A DNA stretch of 64,000 nucleotides. Origin: a virus. Positions 1 through 8,101 of this stretch are shown here, one piece after another. The translations under genes and the position numbers were made by a program. The notes under the pieces were generated by a model. It was not told where the DNA came from. It saw nothing but the letters and a program-made list of their open reading frames with translations, and made no database searches. The stretch is taken from the IMG/VR virus record IMGVR_UViG_3300050029_000197, positions 1 to 64,000 of that record; one strand, 5' to 3'. The first letter of the stretch is position 1, and every line of letters begins with the position of its first letter.

Positions 1-689
1 CCGTCGCTTGCCACAGCCGTGTAGTCTACCACGGCTATACCCAACACGCGCGCCATCGCGTCCGCCGTACCGGACGGCACCGCCCCCGCGTCTTCGAGCG
101 TCCGCATGTTCGCCAACGCTTCGACGTCACCGACCGGGATCTGCTGCACCCGCAGCGGGCCACCCTCCGGGCCCTGGTGCTGTTGGATCGTGTCCGGCTC
201 GCCGCGCGCGAGCCGCTCGATCTTCTGGCCGTCGAGCGCGAACCGGACGACGTCGCCCGGCTTCAAGTCGTTCGGGTTCATCGCCATCACATTCGTGCTG
301 TCGTCACCGAGGATGCGGCGGATCGCGACGTTCTGGAGGTGCATGCCGATCCGGGCCTGACGGCGGGCCATCTCGACGTGCTCGTCCTCGATCTCGGTCC
401 GGCGGGCGTCCTCGTTGTGCCGGTCCCACGCCTGCGCGCGGTCGGGCCAGCTCCACCGTTTCGACCACAAGGTGATGCGCGCGAGGCTCGCCCCGGTCCG
501 TGCGATCTCCGTCTGGCCATCGCGCGCGGACTTTCGGGCGATTTGTCGCAGTCCTCTGCGGGGGCCGAGGTCGCGGTAGAGGCAGAAGTTCGCGTACCCG
601 AGTGGCGATTCGCCGGGTTGCATCTCCCACGCTTCGAGCTCGTCCTCGAGCGTGACCGGCTGCTCTTCGTCCGGGTCGAGGTCGGTCAT
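1..689 (-). CDS. Small terminase-like HTH protein (3' end outside window)
   Basis: The reading frame opens with ATG at 689 and runs off the left edge without a stop; 229 codons are visible. The ATG overlaps the TGA of the upstream gene (ATGA). Around residues 47-98 it has a helix-turn-helix-like stretch ending in SWPDRAQAWDRHNE, a pattern seen in small terminase and related phage HTH proteins, where a W(V/P)xRAxAxD motif follows the recognition helix. The rest is charged. It may bind the packaging site, but it lies far from both large-terminase genes. A general phage HTH protein is the alternative. Confidence 0.6.
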   Translation of the reverse strand, partial: MTDLDPDEEQPVTLEDELEAWEMQPGESPLGYANFCLYRDLGPRRGLRQIARKSARDGQTEIARTGASLARITLWSKRWSWPDRAQAWDRHNEDARRTEIEDEHVEMARRQARIGMHLQNVAIRRILGDDSTNVMAMNPNDLKPGDVVRFALDGQKIERLARGEPDTIQQHQGPEGGPLRVQQIPVGDVEALANMRTLEDAGAVPSGTADAMARVLGIAVVDYTAVASD

Positions 690-1024
690 CGGATGCTTCC
701 GGCGTGCGGATCGTTGACGCGGGAGCCGTCGAGACGTAGGAACTCATCCAGTTCGTGCGTCTCGAACGCGATCAGACGATCCCGGATGAGCGCGAGCACA
801 CGCGTCGGATCAAGAGCGGCGCCTTCCGGCACGTTGAGCCCGCAGCCTGCACGGCTGGGCTGCTCGGTGATCGAGTCGAGCACGTCGAAGCCCATGTCGA
901 TGTAGACGGCAGGGTCGTGGATGCTCGTCGCGTAGGGCACCACGACGAAGGTCGCTCCCGGCTTGTAGCCGAGGCGGGCGACCAGCTCGGTTACGGCCGC
1001 AGTCGCGACAGCGTTGGCGGTCAT
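686..1024 (-). CDS. Hypothetical protein, 112 aa
   Basis: Not recognised. It is a compact globular-looking protein with an Ala-rich N-terminal helix followed by a mixed hydrophobic region (TFVVVPYATSIHDPAVYI) and an acidic C-terminus. Its stop codon overlaps the next start (ATGA), and its own ATG overlaps the stop of the gene upstream, so it sits in the middle of a translationally coupled operon downstream of the ParB and WhiB genes. Confidence 0.75.
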   Translation of the reverse strand: MTANAVATAAVTELVARLGYKPGATFVVVPYATSIHDPAVYIDMGFDVLDSITEQPSRAGCGLNVPEGAALDPTRVLALIRDRLIAFETHELDEFLRLDGSRVNDPHAGSIR

Positions 1025-1302
1025 GCGACGTACCGCAGATATCGGAGCATCGACAGCGGCGGCTCCGCGGTCGTGTAGCGGGCGACGGTCACGAGGTCAC
1101 GGCCGTGGTCGCCCCAGTAGACGCGCTCGATCAGGTGCGCGTTGGCCTTGCGGATCGACAGGACCCGCACGCGGCCGTCCGCGAGCAGCTCGACCGTGCG
1201 GGTCCAGTAGTCGGGCTCGACCCGCTCGAGCCACGCGGCCCACTCGGTCCGCAGTTCGAGCCCGGCCCGGAGAAAGTCGACGATGGTGAGCCGCGTCGTC
1301 AT
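1021..1302 (-). CDS. Hypothetical protein, 93 aa
   Basis: Not recognised. The sequence has amphipathic helices (FLRAGLELRTEWAAWLERV) followed by beta-rich segments (RVRVLSIRKANAHLIERVYWG). It overlaps both neighbours by 4 nt, the same coupling used throughout this operon. There is no membrane segment and no metal-binding cluster. Confidence 0.75.
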   Translation of the reverse strand: MTTRLTIVDFLRAGLELRTEWAAWLERVEPDYWTRTVELLADGRVRVLSIRKANAHLIERVYWGDHGRDLVTVARYTTAEPPLSMLRYLRYVA

Positions 1303-1613
1303 CCGCTTCTCCCCCGTCGTTTGCAGTCCTCACACTGGCGCGGGTATCGGCCGCCCGTATGGGCGAGGACCTTCCCGCAGCCGTCGTTCGGGCAGATGCG
1401 CTGGCCGAGCACGTTCGTCGCGAAGTCGGCCGTCCAGTTGCGGAGGCGGGTCACCGTCGGTTCCGACTGGGGGAGACCGTTCCACGAGGAGAGGCTCGCC
1501 CTCGTGAGGATCTCGTTGTGGTGCGGGCAGCCGCACGGGTTCATCGCACACCGTTCGTGCTCGCCCGTCCGGCAATAGATCCCGAAGGTGCGAGGGTCAG
1601 TCGTGGTGGTCAT
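1299..1613 (-). CDS. Cys/His-rich small protein, probable zinc binding
   Basis: The start is ATG at 1613 (MTTTTDPRTFG); longer extensions are Arg/Ser-rich out-of-frame noise. The 104-residue product has an N-terminal cluster C-x5-C-x4-C-x-C-x2-HH and a C-terminal CPNDGCGK...CEDCKRRG pair, which looks like two zinc knuckles. It overlaps the upstream wHTH gene by 17 nt. Function unknown; nucleic-acid binding is likely from the treble-clef-like spacing at the C-terminus. Confidence 0.7.
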   Translation of the reverse strand: MTTTTDPRTFGIYCRTGEHERCAMNPCGCPHHNEILTRASLSSWNGLPQSEPTVTRLRNWTADFATNVLGQRICPNDGCGKVLAHTGGRYPRQCEDCKRRGRSG

Positions 1614-1965
1614 CGTCACCGACAAGCTCCAAATCGACGTCGATCGGACGGACACGAACCGCGAGTTTCCAGACGATCGTTCGGCCGACCCGGTCGCCCG
1701 CGACGATTCCCGCTCGCTCGAGCCGCACCAGGATCGGGTACACGTCGTGATTCCCCGCGAGGCGCCAACCCTCAACCGCACCTTCACGGTCGCGACACGT
1801 CGTGCACGGGGCGCCCGAGGACCAGCGGCCCGGATGGCCGTCGACGAGGCAATGGCACGGGACCGTCCCGACCCGGCGCGCGACCTCGCGGGTTTCGGCC
1901 GGCTCGCGGACCGCCGCGACGATCTGGTCGGTGAGCGCGAGCAACGCCTCCGAGGTGCGCCTCAT
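1597..1965 (-). CDS. Small winged-helix-like DNA-binding protein
   Basis: A 122-residue protein. The C-terminal half (DVYPILVRLERAGIVAGD followed by RTIVWKL) looks like the recognition helix and wing of a winged helix. A Cys/His stretch (CHCLVDGH...CTTC) lies in the middle and may hold a metal between the helix and the wing. The ATG overlaps the TGA of the ParB gene upstream. A local regulatory role is inferred only from the fold. Confidence 0.65.
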   Translation of the reverse strand: MRRTSEALLALTDQIVAAVREPAETREVARRVGTVPCHCLVDGHPGRWSSGAPCTTCRDREGAVEGWRLAGNHDVYPILVRLERAGIVAGDRVGRTIVWKLAVRVRPIDVDLELVGDDDHHD

Positions 1966-2870
1966 GACGTGCCCAAGAACTCGGCGGCGATGAACTCGAG
2001 CGCCTGCGCCGGATTCGTCGCCTCACCGGCAGCGAGCATCTTCTCGATCGCCTGCTCCACCACCGCGGCCGCCGAGGCGGGCATCGCGTCGACGAGCGGG
2101 ACCGGGACCCAGTCCTCCGGAACGTCCGCGACCGGGCGCAGCTCTACCGGTTCGAGACCGGCGAGTTCGCGGTTCGCGACGTCGACAAGATGAGCGACGG
2201 TCGCACCCACGCTGCGGATGTCGCGCACCCGGCCGATCGCGGCGACTGCCTTCGCGAGCGGCTCGAACTGCTCGAGGGGCGCGACGCCGATGAGGTCCGG
2301 GTTGCCGTCGATCTGCTTCGCGAGCTCCTTGAACCCGTCGAACGCGGCGGGGAGGAACTCGAACGTCACGGTCCGCCACTCGAACGCCGCCGCCGGCGTG
2401 TGCAGCATGGTCGTGTCCGGTGCTGGGATCGGGAGGAACTCGTCGGGGAGACCCGTCATGAGGAAATGCTCGGGGACGTCGATCATCCGCACCATCTGGC
2501 GGATCACGGCCGGGTCCGGTTCGCCGGCGAGTTCGTTGTGCGCGATCTGCTTCGCGACCAGCTCCGACCGGGACATCTCCTGGTAATCGACGATCATCGG
2601 GACGAGCTTGTGGCCCGCCTTCTTCGCCCCGCGGACCCGGTGGTGACCCGAGATGATCTCGACCCGTTTTCCGTCGTCGTGCGGTTTGCCGTACGGCAGC
2701 GACTCGAGCGCGCCCCGCTGACGGATGTTCTCGGCCAGACGGTCGAACTTCGCCGGCGTGAGCACCTGAGCATTGACATCCTGCTCGACGATGTCCTCGA
2801 TCGGAACGAGCTCGACGTAGAGGTCGTCGCCGATCTGGAACCGTTCGCGGTCCGTCGTCGGCGCGGTCAT
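1962..2870 (-). CDS. ParB/Srx-fold protein 1
   Basis: The start is ATG at 2870 (MTAPTTDRERF), overlapping the stop of the second ParB gene. Residues about 10-110 form a ParB/sulfiredoxin domain: an N-terminal VELVPIEDI strand, LAENIRQRGAL helix and the IISGHHRVRGAKKAG box, where GHHR replaces the usual GERR. The remaining ~190 residues are helical and not recognised. ParB-fold proteins in phages bind CTP or act as nucleases, and are often found beside DNA-modifying enzymes. This one is one of three in 9 kb. Confidence 0.85.
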   Translation of the reverse strand: MTAPTTDRERFQIGDDLYVELVPIEDIVEQDVNAQVLTPAKFDRLAENIRQRGALESLPYGKPHDDGKRVEIISGHHRVRGAKKAGHKLVPMIVDYQEMSRSELVAKQIAHNELAGEPDPAVIRQMVRMIDVPEHFLMTGLPDEFLPIPAPDTTMLHTPAAAFEWRTVTFEFLPAAFDGFKELAKQIDGNPDLIGVAPLEQFEPLAKAVAAIGRVRDIRSVGATVAHLVDVANRELAGLEPVELRPVADVPEDWVPVPLVDAMPASAAAVVEQAIEKMLAAGEATNPAQALEFIAAEFLGTS

Positions 2871-3619
2871 CGGGACTCCCGGCGGGCCTGGTCGGCGATC
2901 GCCTGCTCCACCCAGTCGACCAACGGCACGTCGCGCGCCTTCGCCGCCCGCTTCGCCTTGTCCCGGAGGTCCTCGCGCACCTTGAGGCTCCAGTACGGGA
3001 CCGCGTCGCGTCGCACGCCCGGGCCCGTACCGACGTGCCGGCCGATCCATCCCCGCACCGCCGCGCCGGAGCCCAACGAGCTCGGGAGCTGGGCCATCGC
3101 CTTGTCGTCCTTCAACAGCGACAGCGGGATCGCGAGCGCGTCCCACAAGCCAATGCGACGCGAGTTGACCGCCATCTGCACGACCTCCGGGTACCGCAAC
3201 AGCAGCAACGTCCGCGAGACGTGCGCCTGCGAACGTCGGGTGCGGGTCGCGACCTGGATTTGCGTCAGCCCCGAATCAACCAGGTCGCGGAACAGGCGCG
3301 CCTCGTCGAGCGGCGACATCTCCTGGCGGTCGAAGTTCTCCGCGGCCTGCGCCAACAGCCGGTTCTGCTCGGTCGCGCGCTGACGAAGGAAGCACGGAAT
3401 CTCCGCCATGTCGATCAGCAGCGCCGCAGTGTGGCGACGGTGGCCGAACAGCACCTCGACGTCGTCGCCGTCCTCGGTCGGAACGACCGTGATCGCCTGC
3501 AACATGCCGTGCTCGAGCAGTGAAGCGGCGAGGTCCTCGATGCCGTCCATCGAGACGCGGACGTTGCGGCCCGGGCGGATCTTCTTCGGGTCCAGGTGAG
3601 TGAGCTGCGCCCGCTTCAC
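2867..3619 (-). CDS. ParB-family protein 2 with HTH
   Basis: A 250-residue ParB-like protein. The N-terminal domain contains KKIRPGRNVR, the LAASLLEHGML helix and the VEVLFGHRRHTAALL box. It is followed by an AENFDRQEMSPLDEARLF segment and a helix-turn-helix (TQIQVATRTRRSQAHVSRTL), the order of a classical ParB. The C-terminus is helical and basic. No ParA partner was seen nearby, so plasmid-type partition is not shown. A regulatory or DNA-modification role is equally possible. Confidence 0.88.
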   Translation of the reverse strand: MKRAQLTHLDPKKIRPGRNVRVSMDGIEDLAASLLEHGMLQAITVVPTEDGDDVEVLFGHRRHTAALLIDMAEIPCFLRQRATEQNRLLAQAAENFDRQEMSPLDEARLFRDLVDSGLTQIQVATRTRRSQAHVSRTLLLLRYPEVVQMAVNSRRIGLWDALAIPLSLLKDDKAMAQLPSSLGSGAAVRGWIGRHVGTGPGVRRDAVPYWSLKVREDLRDKAKRAAKARDVPLVDWVEQAIADQARRESR

Positions 3620-4017
3620 CGGCTCTCACCCCGCGCTCGGTGAAGGTGCGCGTAGTACGCCTTGATCGCCCGGCCGCCCATGAGCAAGTTGCCGAACCCG
3701 GCCGTGGCGCGGTCCTCCTCGCTCTCGCCGCCCCAGAGTCCGAACTCGCGGCCCGCGCGCCCGGCGTCGCCGCACTCGTTGCTCACCGGACAGCGGCCAC
3801 AGAACCGCAACCGCGCGTCCCATTCGCGCGCGGCGCGCATCTCGGGCCGCTCCCCCTCGAGCGCGAAGAACGGAGCAGGCCCCTCGCCTCGGCAGGCCGC
3901 GTCGGCTTTCCAGGCCATGCCCTCGAACAAGCGGCCGAACAGCTCCGCCAACGGCGAGGGATCGTCTTGCCTCTCGACCGGTTCGTCGTCGACGTCGGCC
4001 GGGTCGATCGTCGCCAT
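3616..4017 (-). CDS. whiB: WhiB-family iron-sulfur transcription factor
   Basis: The protein has the four-cysteine signature of the Wbl family: a first Cys in AACRGEG, then FCGRCPVSNEC (C-x2-C-x5-C), followed by the G(V/L)WGG turn (FGLWGGESEEDR). The start is taken as ATG at 4017, which overlaps the upstream TGA (TGATG). Wbl proteins carry a 4Fe-4S cluster and bind the actinobacterial primary sigma factor. Phage copies can reprogramme host transcription. The family is confined to actinobacteria and their phages, which supports the host assignment. Confidence 0.93.
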   Translation of the reverse strand: MATIDPADVDDEPVERQDDPSPLAELFGRLFEGMAWKADAACRGEGPAPFFALEGERPEMRAAREWDARLRFCGRCPVSNECGDAGRAGREFGLWGGESEEDRATAGFGNLLMGGRAIKAYYAHLHRARGESR

Positions 4018-4421
4018 CACGCCGCTTGCTCCGGGCGCAACAGACCGAGCTCGTGAGCGCGTGCTGGGTCGACGTCATGGATCCAGTGGTGCACCTTGGC
4101 GCAGACGAACAGCCCGCGTTCGGGATCGTGGACGCCGCGGTCGTGGTCCTCGGGGAACAGATGATGGGCATGGTGACCTTCGTGCGGCCACGGCGACGCA
4201 CAGCCAAGAACGATCTCGGTGCCGTCGAGCATGAACAAGGCCTCGCAATACCCGCCGCTGCGTCGGCGTAGCTCGGCACGGAACGCGTCAAGGGCGGGAC
4301 GTTCGCGCTTCGCCTTCCGGCCCGGTCCCCGCCGCAACGCGGTGCGGGCGATCGCCCTGCGCGGCTTCCGCAACCAGGCCGCGATCTTGTCCGGATCTCG
4401 TTTGATCTCGGTGCGTTTCAT
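4017..4421 (-). CDS. HNH endonuclease
   Basis: The start is ATG at 4421 (MKRTEIKRD), which overlaps the TGA upstream. Basic N-terminus, then YCEALFMLDG...CASPWPHEGHHAHHLFPEDHD and FVCAKVHHWIHD: the paired His motif with following Asn/His and a zinc-type Cys set typical of HNH nucleases. At 134 residues it is a free-standing phage HNH enzyme. Many such enzymes near packaging genes assist terminase, but this one lies beside ParB and HTH genes. Confidence 0.85.
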   Translation of the reverse strand: MKRTEIKRDPDKIAAWLRKPRRAIARTALRRGPGRKAKRERPALDAFRAELRRRSGGYCEALFMLDGTEIVLGCASPWPHEGHHAHHLFPEDHDRGVHDPERGLFVCAKVHHWIHDVDPARAHELGLLRPEQAA

Positions 4422-4720
4422 GTCTGGCGTCTCGCCCACGCCGACCAGGCGAGGAGCTGCTCACGATCGTCCGCGTCGAGCCCGGGCTGACGGTACGCGA
4501 GCGCCGAGCACAGCGAGTCGAGCGCGACGAGGGCGCGCAGTTCGATCTCGACGATGATCCGTTCCCCCTCACCGGTCTCGACCCGGAACGGTCCCCCCGC
4601 CGGCACGACCGGTACCGGAGGCACGCCGAGTATCCCGGCGACCATCTCCATCGGCGGCATGTCCGGCCGTCGGATCGGACCCCACCAGCCGTTCGCCTCG
4701 AGCCATGCCCGGATCCTCAC
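4418..4720 (-). CDS. Hypothetical protein, 100 aa
   Basis: The GTG at 4720 overlaps the TGA of the HTH gene (GTGA). The sequence starts VRIRAWLEANGWWG. A Pro-rich middle (PMEMVAGILGVPPVPVVPAGG) and a helical C-terminus follow. It is not recognised. Its position between an XRE-type regulator and an HNH gene suggests no specific role. Confidence 0.7.
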   Translation of the reverse strand: MRIRAWLEANGWWGPIRRPDMPPMEMVAGILGVPPVPVVPAGGPFRVETGEGERIIVEIELRALVALDSLCSALAYRQPGLDADDREQLLAWSAWARRQT

Positions 4721-4938
4721 GCCGCGACCGCCAGCAGCGACAACAAGAACCCGGGCCGCATCTCGTATATCGCCGCGAGGCCGAACAGGTCGTCGACGTC
4801 GAAGTTGCGTTCGCCACGCTCCCATTGGCTCACAACCCCGCGCGAGTAGCCAAGCTGGGCCGACACGCCATCGGCGGTGAGTGCCCGTTCGCGTCGCAAC
4901 TGGCGGAGCACCGCACCGATCCGCTGCTCGAACGTCAC
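4717..4938 (-). CDS. XRE-type helix-turn-helix regulator
   Basis: The start is GTG at 4938, overlapping the stop of the methyltransferase-like gene. The 73-residue protein is almost entirely an XRE/Cro domain: RIGAVLRQLRRERALTADGV, then AQLGYSRGVVSQWERGERNF, then DVDDLFGLAAIYEM. The SRGVVSQWERG recognition helix is canonical. It could repress its own operon or be a phage Cro-like switch. There is no oligomerisation domain. Confidence 0.88.
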   Translation of the reverse strand: MTFEQRIGAVLRQLRRERALTADGVSAQLGYSRGVVSQWERGERNFDVDDLFGLAAIYEMRPGFLLSLLAVAA

Positions 4939-6425
4939 GCCGCCGTCTCCTTCTTCCGTCGTCGCCCGGTAGTGACGCCCGAGGTCGCGCGCCCGTAGCG
5001 GGCCTCGTCCGCGATCCACCAGGCGAGCGCGTCCGCCCAGGTGCCCGCCTCGAGCGGCGCCGCGTAGAAGAGCCGGAAGCAGCCCTTGCGTTTCGGGTCG
5101 GTACGCCGCTCGACGAGGTCCATGAGCCCCCGCTTCGACTTCGACTCCGGGAGCCGGGCCTCGTCGACCGTCAGGATCCGGGCCGCGGCCGCGACGTGAA
5201 TCGACGTCTTCGGTGACGCCAGTAGCTCCAACGTGCGGCGCTGGAGCGAGACCTTGAGGATCAGTCTGCTCAGACGAGATGCGTGCGCGGCGGAGAACGC
5301 CCAGGTGAGCAGGATCGCGTCGCGGAACTTCGTGACCCCGTTATGCGGGTGCACCATCGTGTCCGGCGAGAACCCGCCCGCGCAGGCGAGATAGCCGTCG
5401 ACGACGACCGCGAAGTTCATCGACGTCGACGCCGAGGCCGGCCGGTGCGTCCACAACTCTTTCAGGTAGGCGGCCTCGGGCGCGCTGATCGCAATGACGT
5501 CGATCGACGAGTCGGCGGTGATCTGGTGGTCGGATGGCATCGGCTCCCGGCGTGGCCGTTCGAGCTGACCAGCGGACCTGCCCCCCACCTTCACCCCGAC
5601 GAGGTCGCGCACCTCGTCCGGCCGGTTCGACAGGTAGTAGATGTAGCGACCGTTCCCGAGGTAGCGGGCGTAGACGACCTGGCGTTCGTCGAGTGCCGCG
5701 GCCTTGGTCTCGGTCATCACGACGAGAAGGCCGGGCGCGCCCTCGGCGCGGGTGAGGAGCTCGCGGACGCCTTCGACCGGGTCGAACATCGCGAACGTCG
5801 GCTCGTCCCACGTCACACGCGCGCCCGTCGCGAACATCTTCTCGTAGCCGTTTTTGATCGTCGGCGGGTTGAGGAGGATCAGCGCGTGCTCGTCGTCGAG
5901 CGCGTCGAACGTGTGCTCGAAGAGGCAGCGGGGCCGGAAGTCGATGCCGGCGAGCGACTTCGACAGCGCCTGCAGCGTCTCGGTGAACTCGGCGATGTGG
6001 CCGTTCTGGCCCGTCCGGAGCTCGGCCAGCACGCCCGCCAGGTATTCGGATGGCGCTTTCTCGTACTGGTACTCGTTGCGGACCAACAAGAACCGCATCA
6101 GCAGCTCCGCGCAACGGGCTTCGACCGTCTCCCCCACCGTGACGGCCGGTTCCCCGTCGACCCGCACGTCCAGGTCGAGCGTCGAACGCGCCGCGGCGAC
6201 GCCGACGAGTGCGGGCACGAGCATCACGTCCGACGCCTCGATCCCGGCTGCGGGCCATCCGAGCTCGCGTGCGAGGAGGCTCACCGCGAGCATCCCCGCC
6301 GCCGGCTCGACGAGGCGCGTGTAGCGCGCGCGGTCAACCGTGCTCAGGACCTCGCGCAGGAACGACCTCTCGGGGTTCGTGAGCGAGCCGAGCCAGAGCA
6401 TCCAGGGCTGCACGTAGGCGGGCAT
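4935..6425 (-). CDS. Methyltransferase-like protein fused to GNAT/Mom-like domain
   Basis: A 496-residue protein with two parts. Residues 30-290 resemble an adenine-type DNA methyltransferase: LVEPAAGMLAVSLLA as SAM-binding motif I and LLNPPTIKNGYEKM in the NPP[YFW] position, with Thr in place of the aromatic. Residues ~310-470 contain MNFAVVVDGYLACAGGF and LSRLILKVSLQ, resembling strands of a GNAT acyltransferase such as phage Mom. Phage genes of this type have been linked to anti-restriction base modification. It is the first protein gene after tRNA-Pro and a family B promoter. The altered motif IV makes true methylation doubtful. Confidence 0.65.
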   Translation of the reverse strand: MPAYVQPWMLWLGSLTNPERSFLREVLSTVDRARYTRLVEPAAGMLAVSLLARELGWPAAGIEASDVMLVPALVGVAAARSTLDLDVRVDGEPAVTVGETVEARCAELLMRFLLVRNEYQYEKAPSEYLAGVLAELRTGQNGHIAEFTETLQALSKSLAGIDFRPRCLFEHTFDALDDEHALILLNPPTIKNGYEKMFATGARVTWDEPTFAMFDPVEGVRELLTRAEGAPGLLVVMTETKAAALDERQVVYARYLGNGRYIYYLSNRPDEVRDLVGVKVGGRSAGQLERPRREPMPSDHQITADSSIDVIAISAPEAAYLKELWTHRPASASTSMNFAVVVDGYLACAGGFSPDTMVHPHNGVTKFRDAILLTWAFSAAHASRLSRLILKVSLQRRTLELLASPKTSIHVAAAARILTVDEARLPESKSKRGLMDLVERRTDPKRKGCFRLFYAAPLEAGTWADALAWWIADEARYGRATSGVTTGRRRKKETAA

Positions 6426-6430
6426 CTCGT

Positions 6431-6501
6431 CCGGGAACCTCGGATCGAACGAGGACTACGACACCCCAAGCGTCGCGTGCTGCCAGCTACACCATTCCCG
6501 G
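6431..6501 (-). tRNA. tRNA-Pro (UGG)
   Basis: A full cloverleaf folds on the minus strand: acceptor CCGGGAA/TTCCCGG, D stem GTGT/GCAC, anticodon stem CGACG/TGTCG with loop CTTGGGG (anticodon UGG, G37), and T arm CCTCG-TTCGATC-CGAGG. No 3' CCA is encoded. It lies 5 nt upstream of the methyltransferase-like gene and about 15 nt downstream of a family B palindrome, so tRNA and gene are probably co-transcribed. UGG reads CCA/CCG-type proline codons. Confidence 0.93.
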
Positions 6502-6512
6502 TGCAGTCAACC

Positions 6513-6534
6513 TAAACCACACGCGTGTGGTGCG
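6513..6534 (-). promoter_or_regulatory. Family B palindromic promoter/operator, copy 1
   Basis: Contains the perfect palindrome CCACACGCGTGTGG (6517-6530) followed on the minus strand by GTTTAGG. It belongs to a six-copy family whose other members sit directly before start codons. Here it precedes tRNA-Pro. Confidence 0.7.
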
Positions 6535-6591
6535 CAACGACAGTCGCGAACTACCTCGCAGCGCGCGCACGAATCGCGCGGACGGCGCGCA

Positions 6592-7029
6592 TCAGTCGAC
6601 GTCGGGATGTGCGACGCGAACGAGGCTCTCGGCCACCCGCGTCAACGCGTTCAGCGCGTTGCCGAGGTGGGTCAGGTGCGATTCGGTCAGCCGGTCCAAC
6701 GCGATCCCCCATAGCGCGTGCCCAACAGCAACGACGATCTCGCGCTCGGCATCATGCAGCCGCTCGAGGAGGTCGTCATCGCCTGTCTCCCCGGCATCGC
6801 CGTAGGCCATCAGCGTGACGTACCGCACCTCATGCGCCGCACTGACCAAGGTCCCCGCCTTATCGGCCCGGTAGTGGCGGCTGTCGTGGTCGCCGATCCG
6901 ACAGACCATGTCCGCGACGTCGTAGAGCGGGCTCACGATCGACCGTTCCGCGTAGTTCTCGGCCTCGTCAAGCTCGTGGAGCTGCTCACGGAGGTAGGTG
7001 CGGGCAGCGTCGAGCGGTGAAGTGGTCAT
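6592..7029 (-). CDS. Hypothetical helical protein, 145 aa
   Basis: The start is ATG at 7029 (MTTSPLDAARTYL), overlapping the upstream TGA. The protein is predicted almost wholly alpha-helical (YLREQLHELDEAENYAER, LLERLHDAEREIVVAVGHAL, HLTHLGNALNALTRV), like a four-helix bundle. No catalytic motif is seen. It is the last gene before the tRNA-Pro unit. Confidence 0.75.
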   Translation of the reverse strand: MTTSPLDAARTYLREQLHELDEAENYAERSIVSPLYDVADMVCRIGDHDSRHYRADKAGTLVSAAHEVRYVTLMAYGDAGETGDDDLLERLHDAEREIVVAVGHALWGIALDRLTESHLTHLGNALNALTRVAESLVRVAHPDVD

Positions 7030-7289
7030 GGGAGCAACTCCTCTTCGGTGATCTCGTAGCTCCGATAGGTCAGGCCAGGAACGACGCCGGCCAGATCGCG
7101 CGCGATGATCGAGTCGGCATACACCTCCAGCTCCCACTCTGCCGTGTGGTTCTTGGAGTGCATCTTCTCGATCGCCGCGAGCGCACCGTCGAACGAGCGG
7201 CACGCGGCCAGAGTGCGCGGACCGTCGTATTCGTTCTCGCGCACCATGAACACACGCTCGCGCTCGTCGTCCGGGTCCCAGCCGCTCAT
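7026..7289 (-). CDS. Hypothetical protein, 87 aa
   Basis: Acidic, with FMVRENEYDGPRTLAACRSFDGALAAIEKMH resembling a small alpha/beta domain, then EWELEVYADSIIARDLAG. Not recognised. ATGA-type overlaps on both sides make it a genuine operon member. Confidence 0.75.
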   Translation of the reverse strand: MSGWDPDDERERVFMVRENEYDGPRTLAACRSFDGALAAIEKMHSKNHTAEWELEVYADSIIARDLAGVVPGLTYRSYEITEEELLP

Positions 7290-7663
7290 GGCCGCATCGG
7301 TCCGATCGCTATGACGGTCTCGTGGGTTTCCGGGTCATGCCACGTCTCGAGCTTCGTGCGCTGGTCGACCTTGATCGCTGTCGCGTCCGAGATCCGCATG
7401 ACCATCCGGCCCTGCTCGTCGAGCTCACCCTTGTCGACGAGCAGCATCCCGATCGTCATTTTGGCGTCGCGCCGCTCGCGCGCATAGCGATCGTGGTCCT
7501 CGACGAACGCGAGGAGTGCCCTCGCGTCCACCGCCACCTTCATCGGTCGATCCAGTACGGCCTCAGGCCAGTCAGCCGTCGCGGTTCGCCAGCGGTCTTC
7601 GAGAAGCCTGCGCGCCTCCTGGGCGATTGCCTCGCTCGTTGCTCGGTCGTCGGCGTCGCTCAT
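7286..7663 (-). CDS. Hypothetical protein, 125 aa
   Basis: ATG at 7663 overlaps the stop of the DUF488 gene (TGATG). An N-terminal helix (IAQEARRLLEDRW) leads into a domain with MKVAVDARALLAFVEDHD and a beta-rich C-terminus (TIGMLLVDKGELDEQGRMVM). The family is not identified. Confidence 0.75.
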   Translation of the reverse strand: MSDADDRATSEAIAQEARRLLEDRWRTATADWPEAVLDRPMKVAVDARALLAFVEDHDRYARERRDAKMTIGMLLVDKGELDEQGRMVMRISDATAIKVDQRTKLETWHDPETHETVIAIGPMRP

Positions 7664-8100
7664 CAGAAGAGTCTCGTCTCCGCCGGCGTCTCGCGCTCGG
7701 GCATCGGCCGGTAGGTGTGCTCGCAGGACAGCTCGCGCACGTCGATCCCCCACCGCTCGTGGAGCCACTGGGCGGCGAACTCGCGGTGGCAGAGATCCTT
7801 GCGGACGTCCTCGAAGCAGAGGCAGACGATGGTTTGCCCTGGGTACTTCTCCGCGACGCCGAGGAGTTGCGCCTCGATCGCGTCCGCGAGCCCGTCGAGC
7901 CGCGCGATGTATCGCGCGGCGAACTCGTCCGGGTCGGCGATCTTGAGCAGGCCGTACGGGGCCAGCTTCGAGCCCGACTCACAGGCAATGTTGCGGATGA
8001 GCCCGACCGTCGTTCGCAGCGGCACCCCGTACTCGTTCTTGAATGCTCGGATCGAACACGTTGCGATTTTCACGTCGTGAATGTCCATAGGTCCCATCAT
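7663..8100 (-). CDS. DUF488-family protein
   Basis: It starts MMGPMDIHDVKIATCSIR; either of two adjacent ATGs could be used. The N-terminal DVKIATCSIRAFKNEYG and the C-terminal QTIVCLCFEDVRKDLCHREF-AAQWL segment match the DUF488 family, whose hallmark is a Cys/Glu-rich strand followed by CHR. The family is widespread in bacteria and phages, often near DNA-modification or defence genes, and its chemistry is unknown. It lies between the third ParB gene and small accessory genes. Confidence 0.8.
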   Translation of the reverse strand: MMGPMDIHDVKIATCSIRAFKNEYGVPLRTTVGLIRNIACESGSKLAPYGLLKIADPDEFAARYIARLDGLADAIEAQLLGVAEKYPGQTIVCLCFEDVRKDLCHREFAAQWLHERWGIDVRELSCEHTYRPMPERETPAETRLF

Positions 8101-8101
8101 G

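Noticed and set aside
2190-3383. 397-codon plus-strand frame
   Set aside because: Antisense to the two ParB genes, Arg/Asp-rich composition typical of shadow frames.
5283-6515. 410-codon plus-strand frame
   Set aside because: Antisense to the methyltransferase-like gene and running through tRNA-Pro; low-complexity Arg/Val composition.
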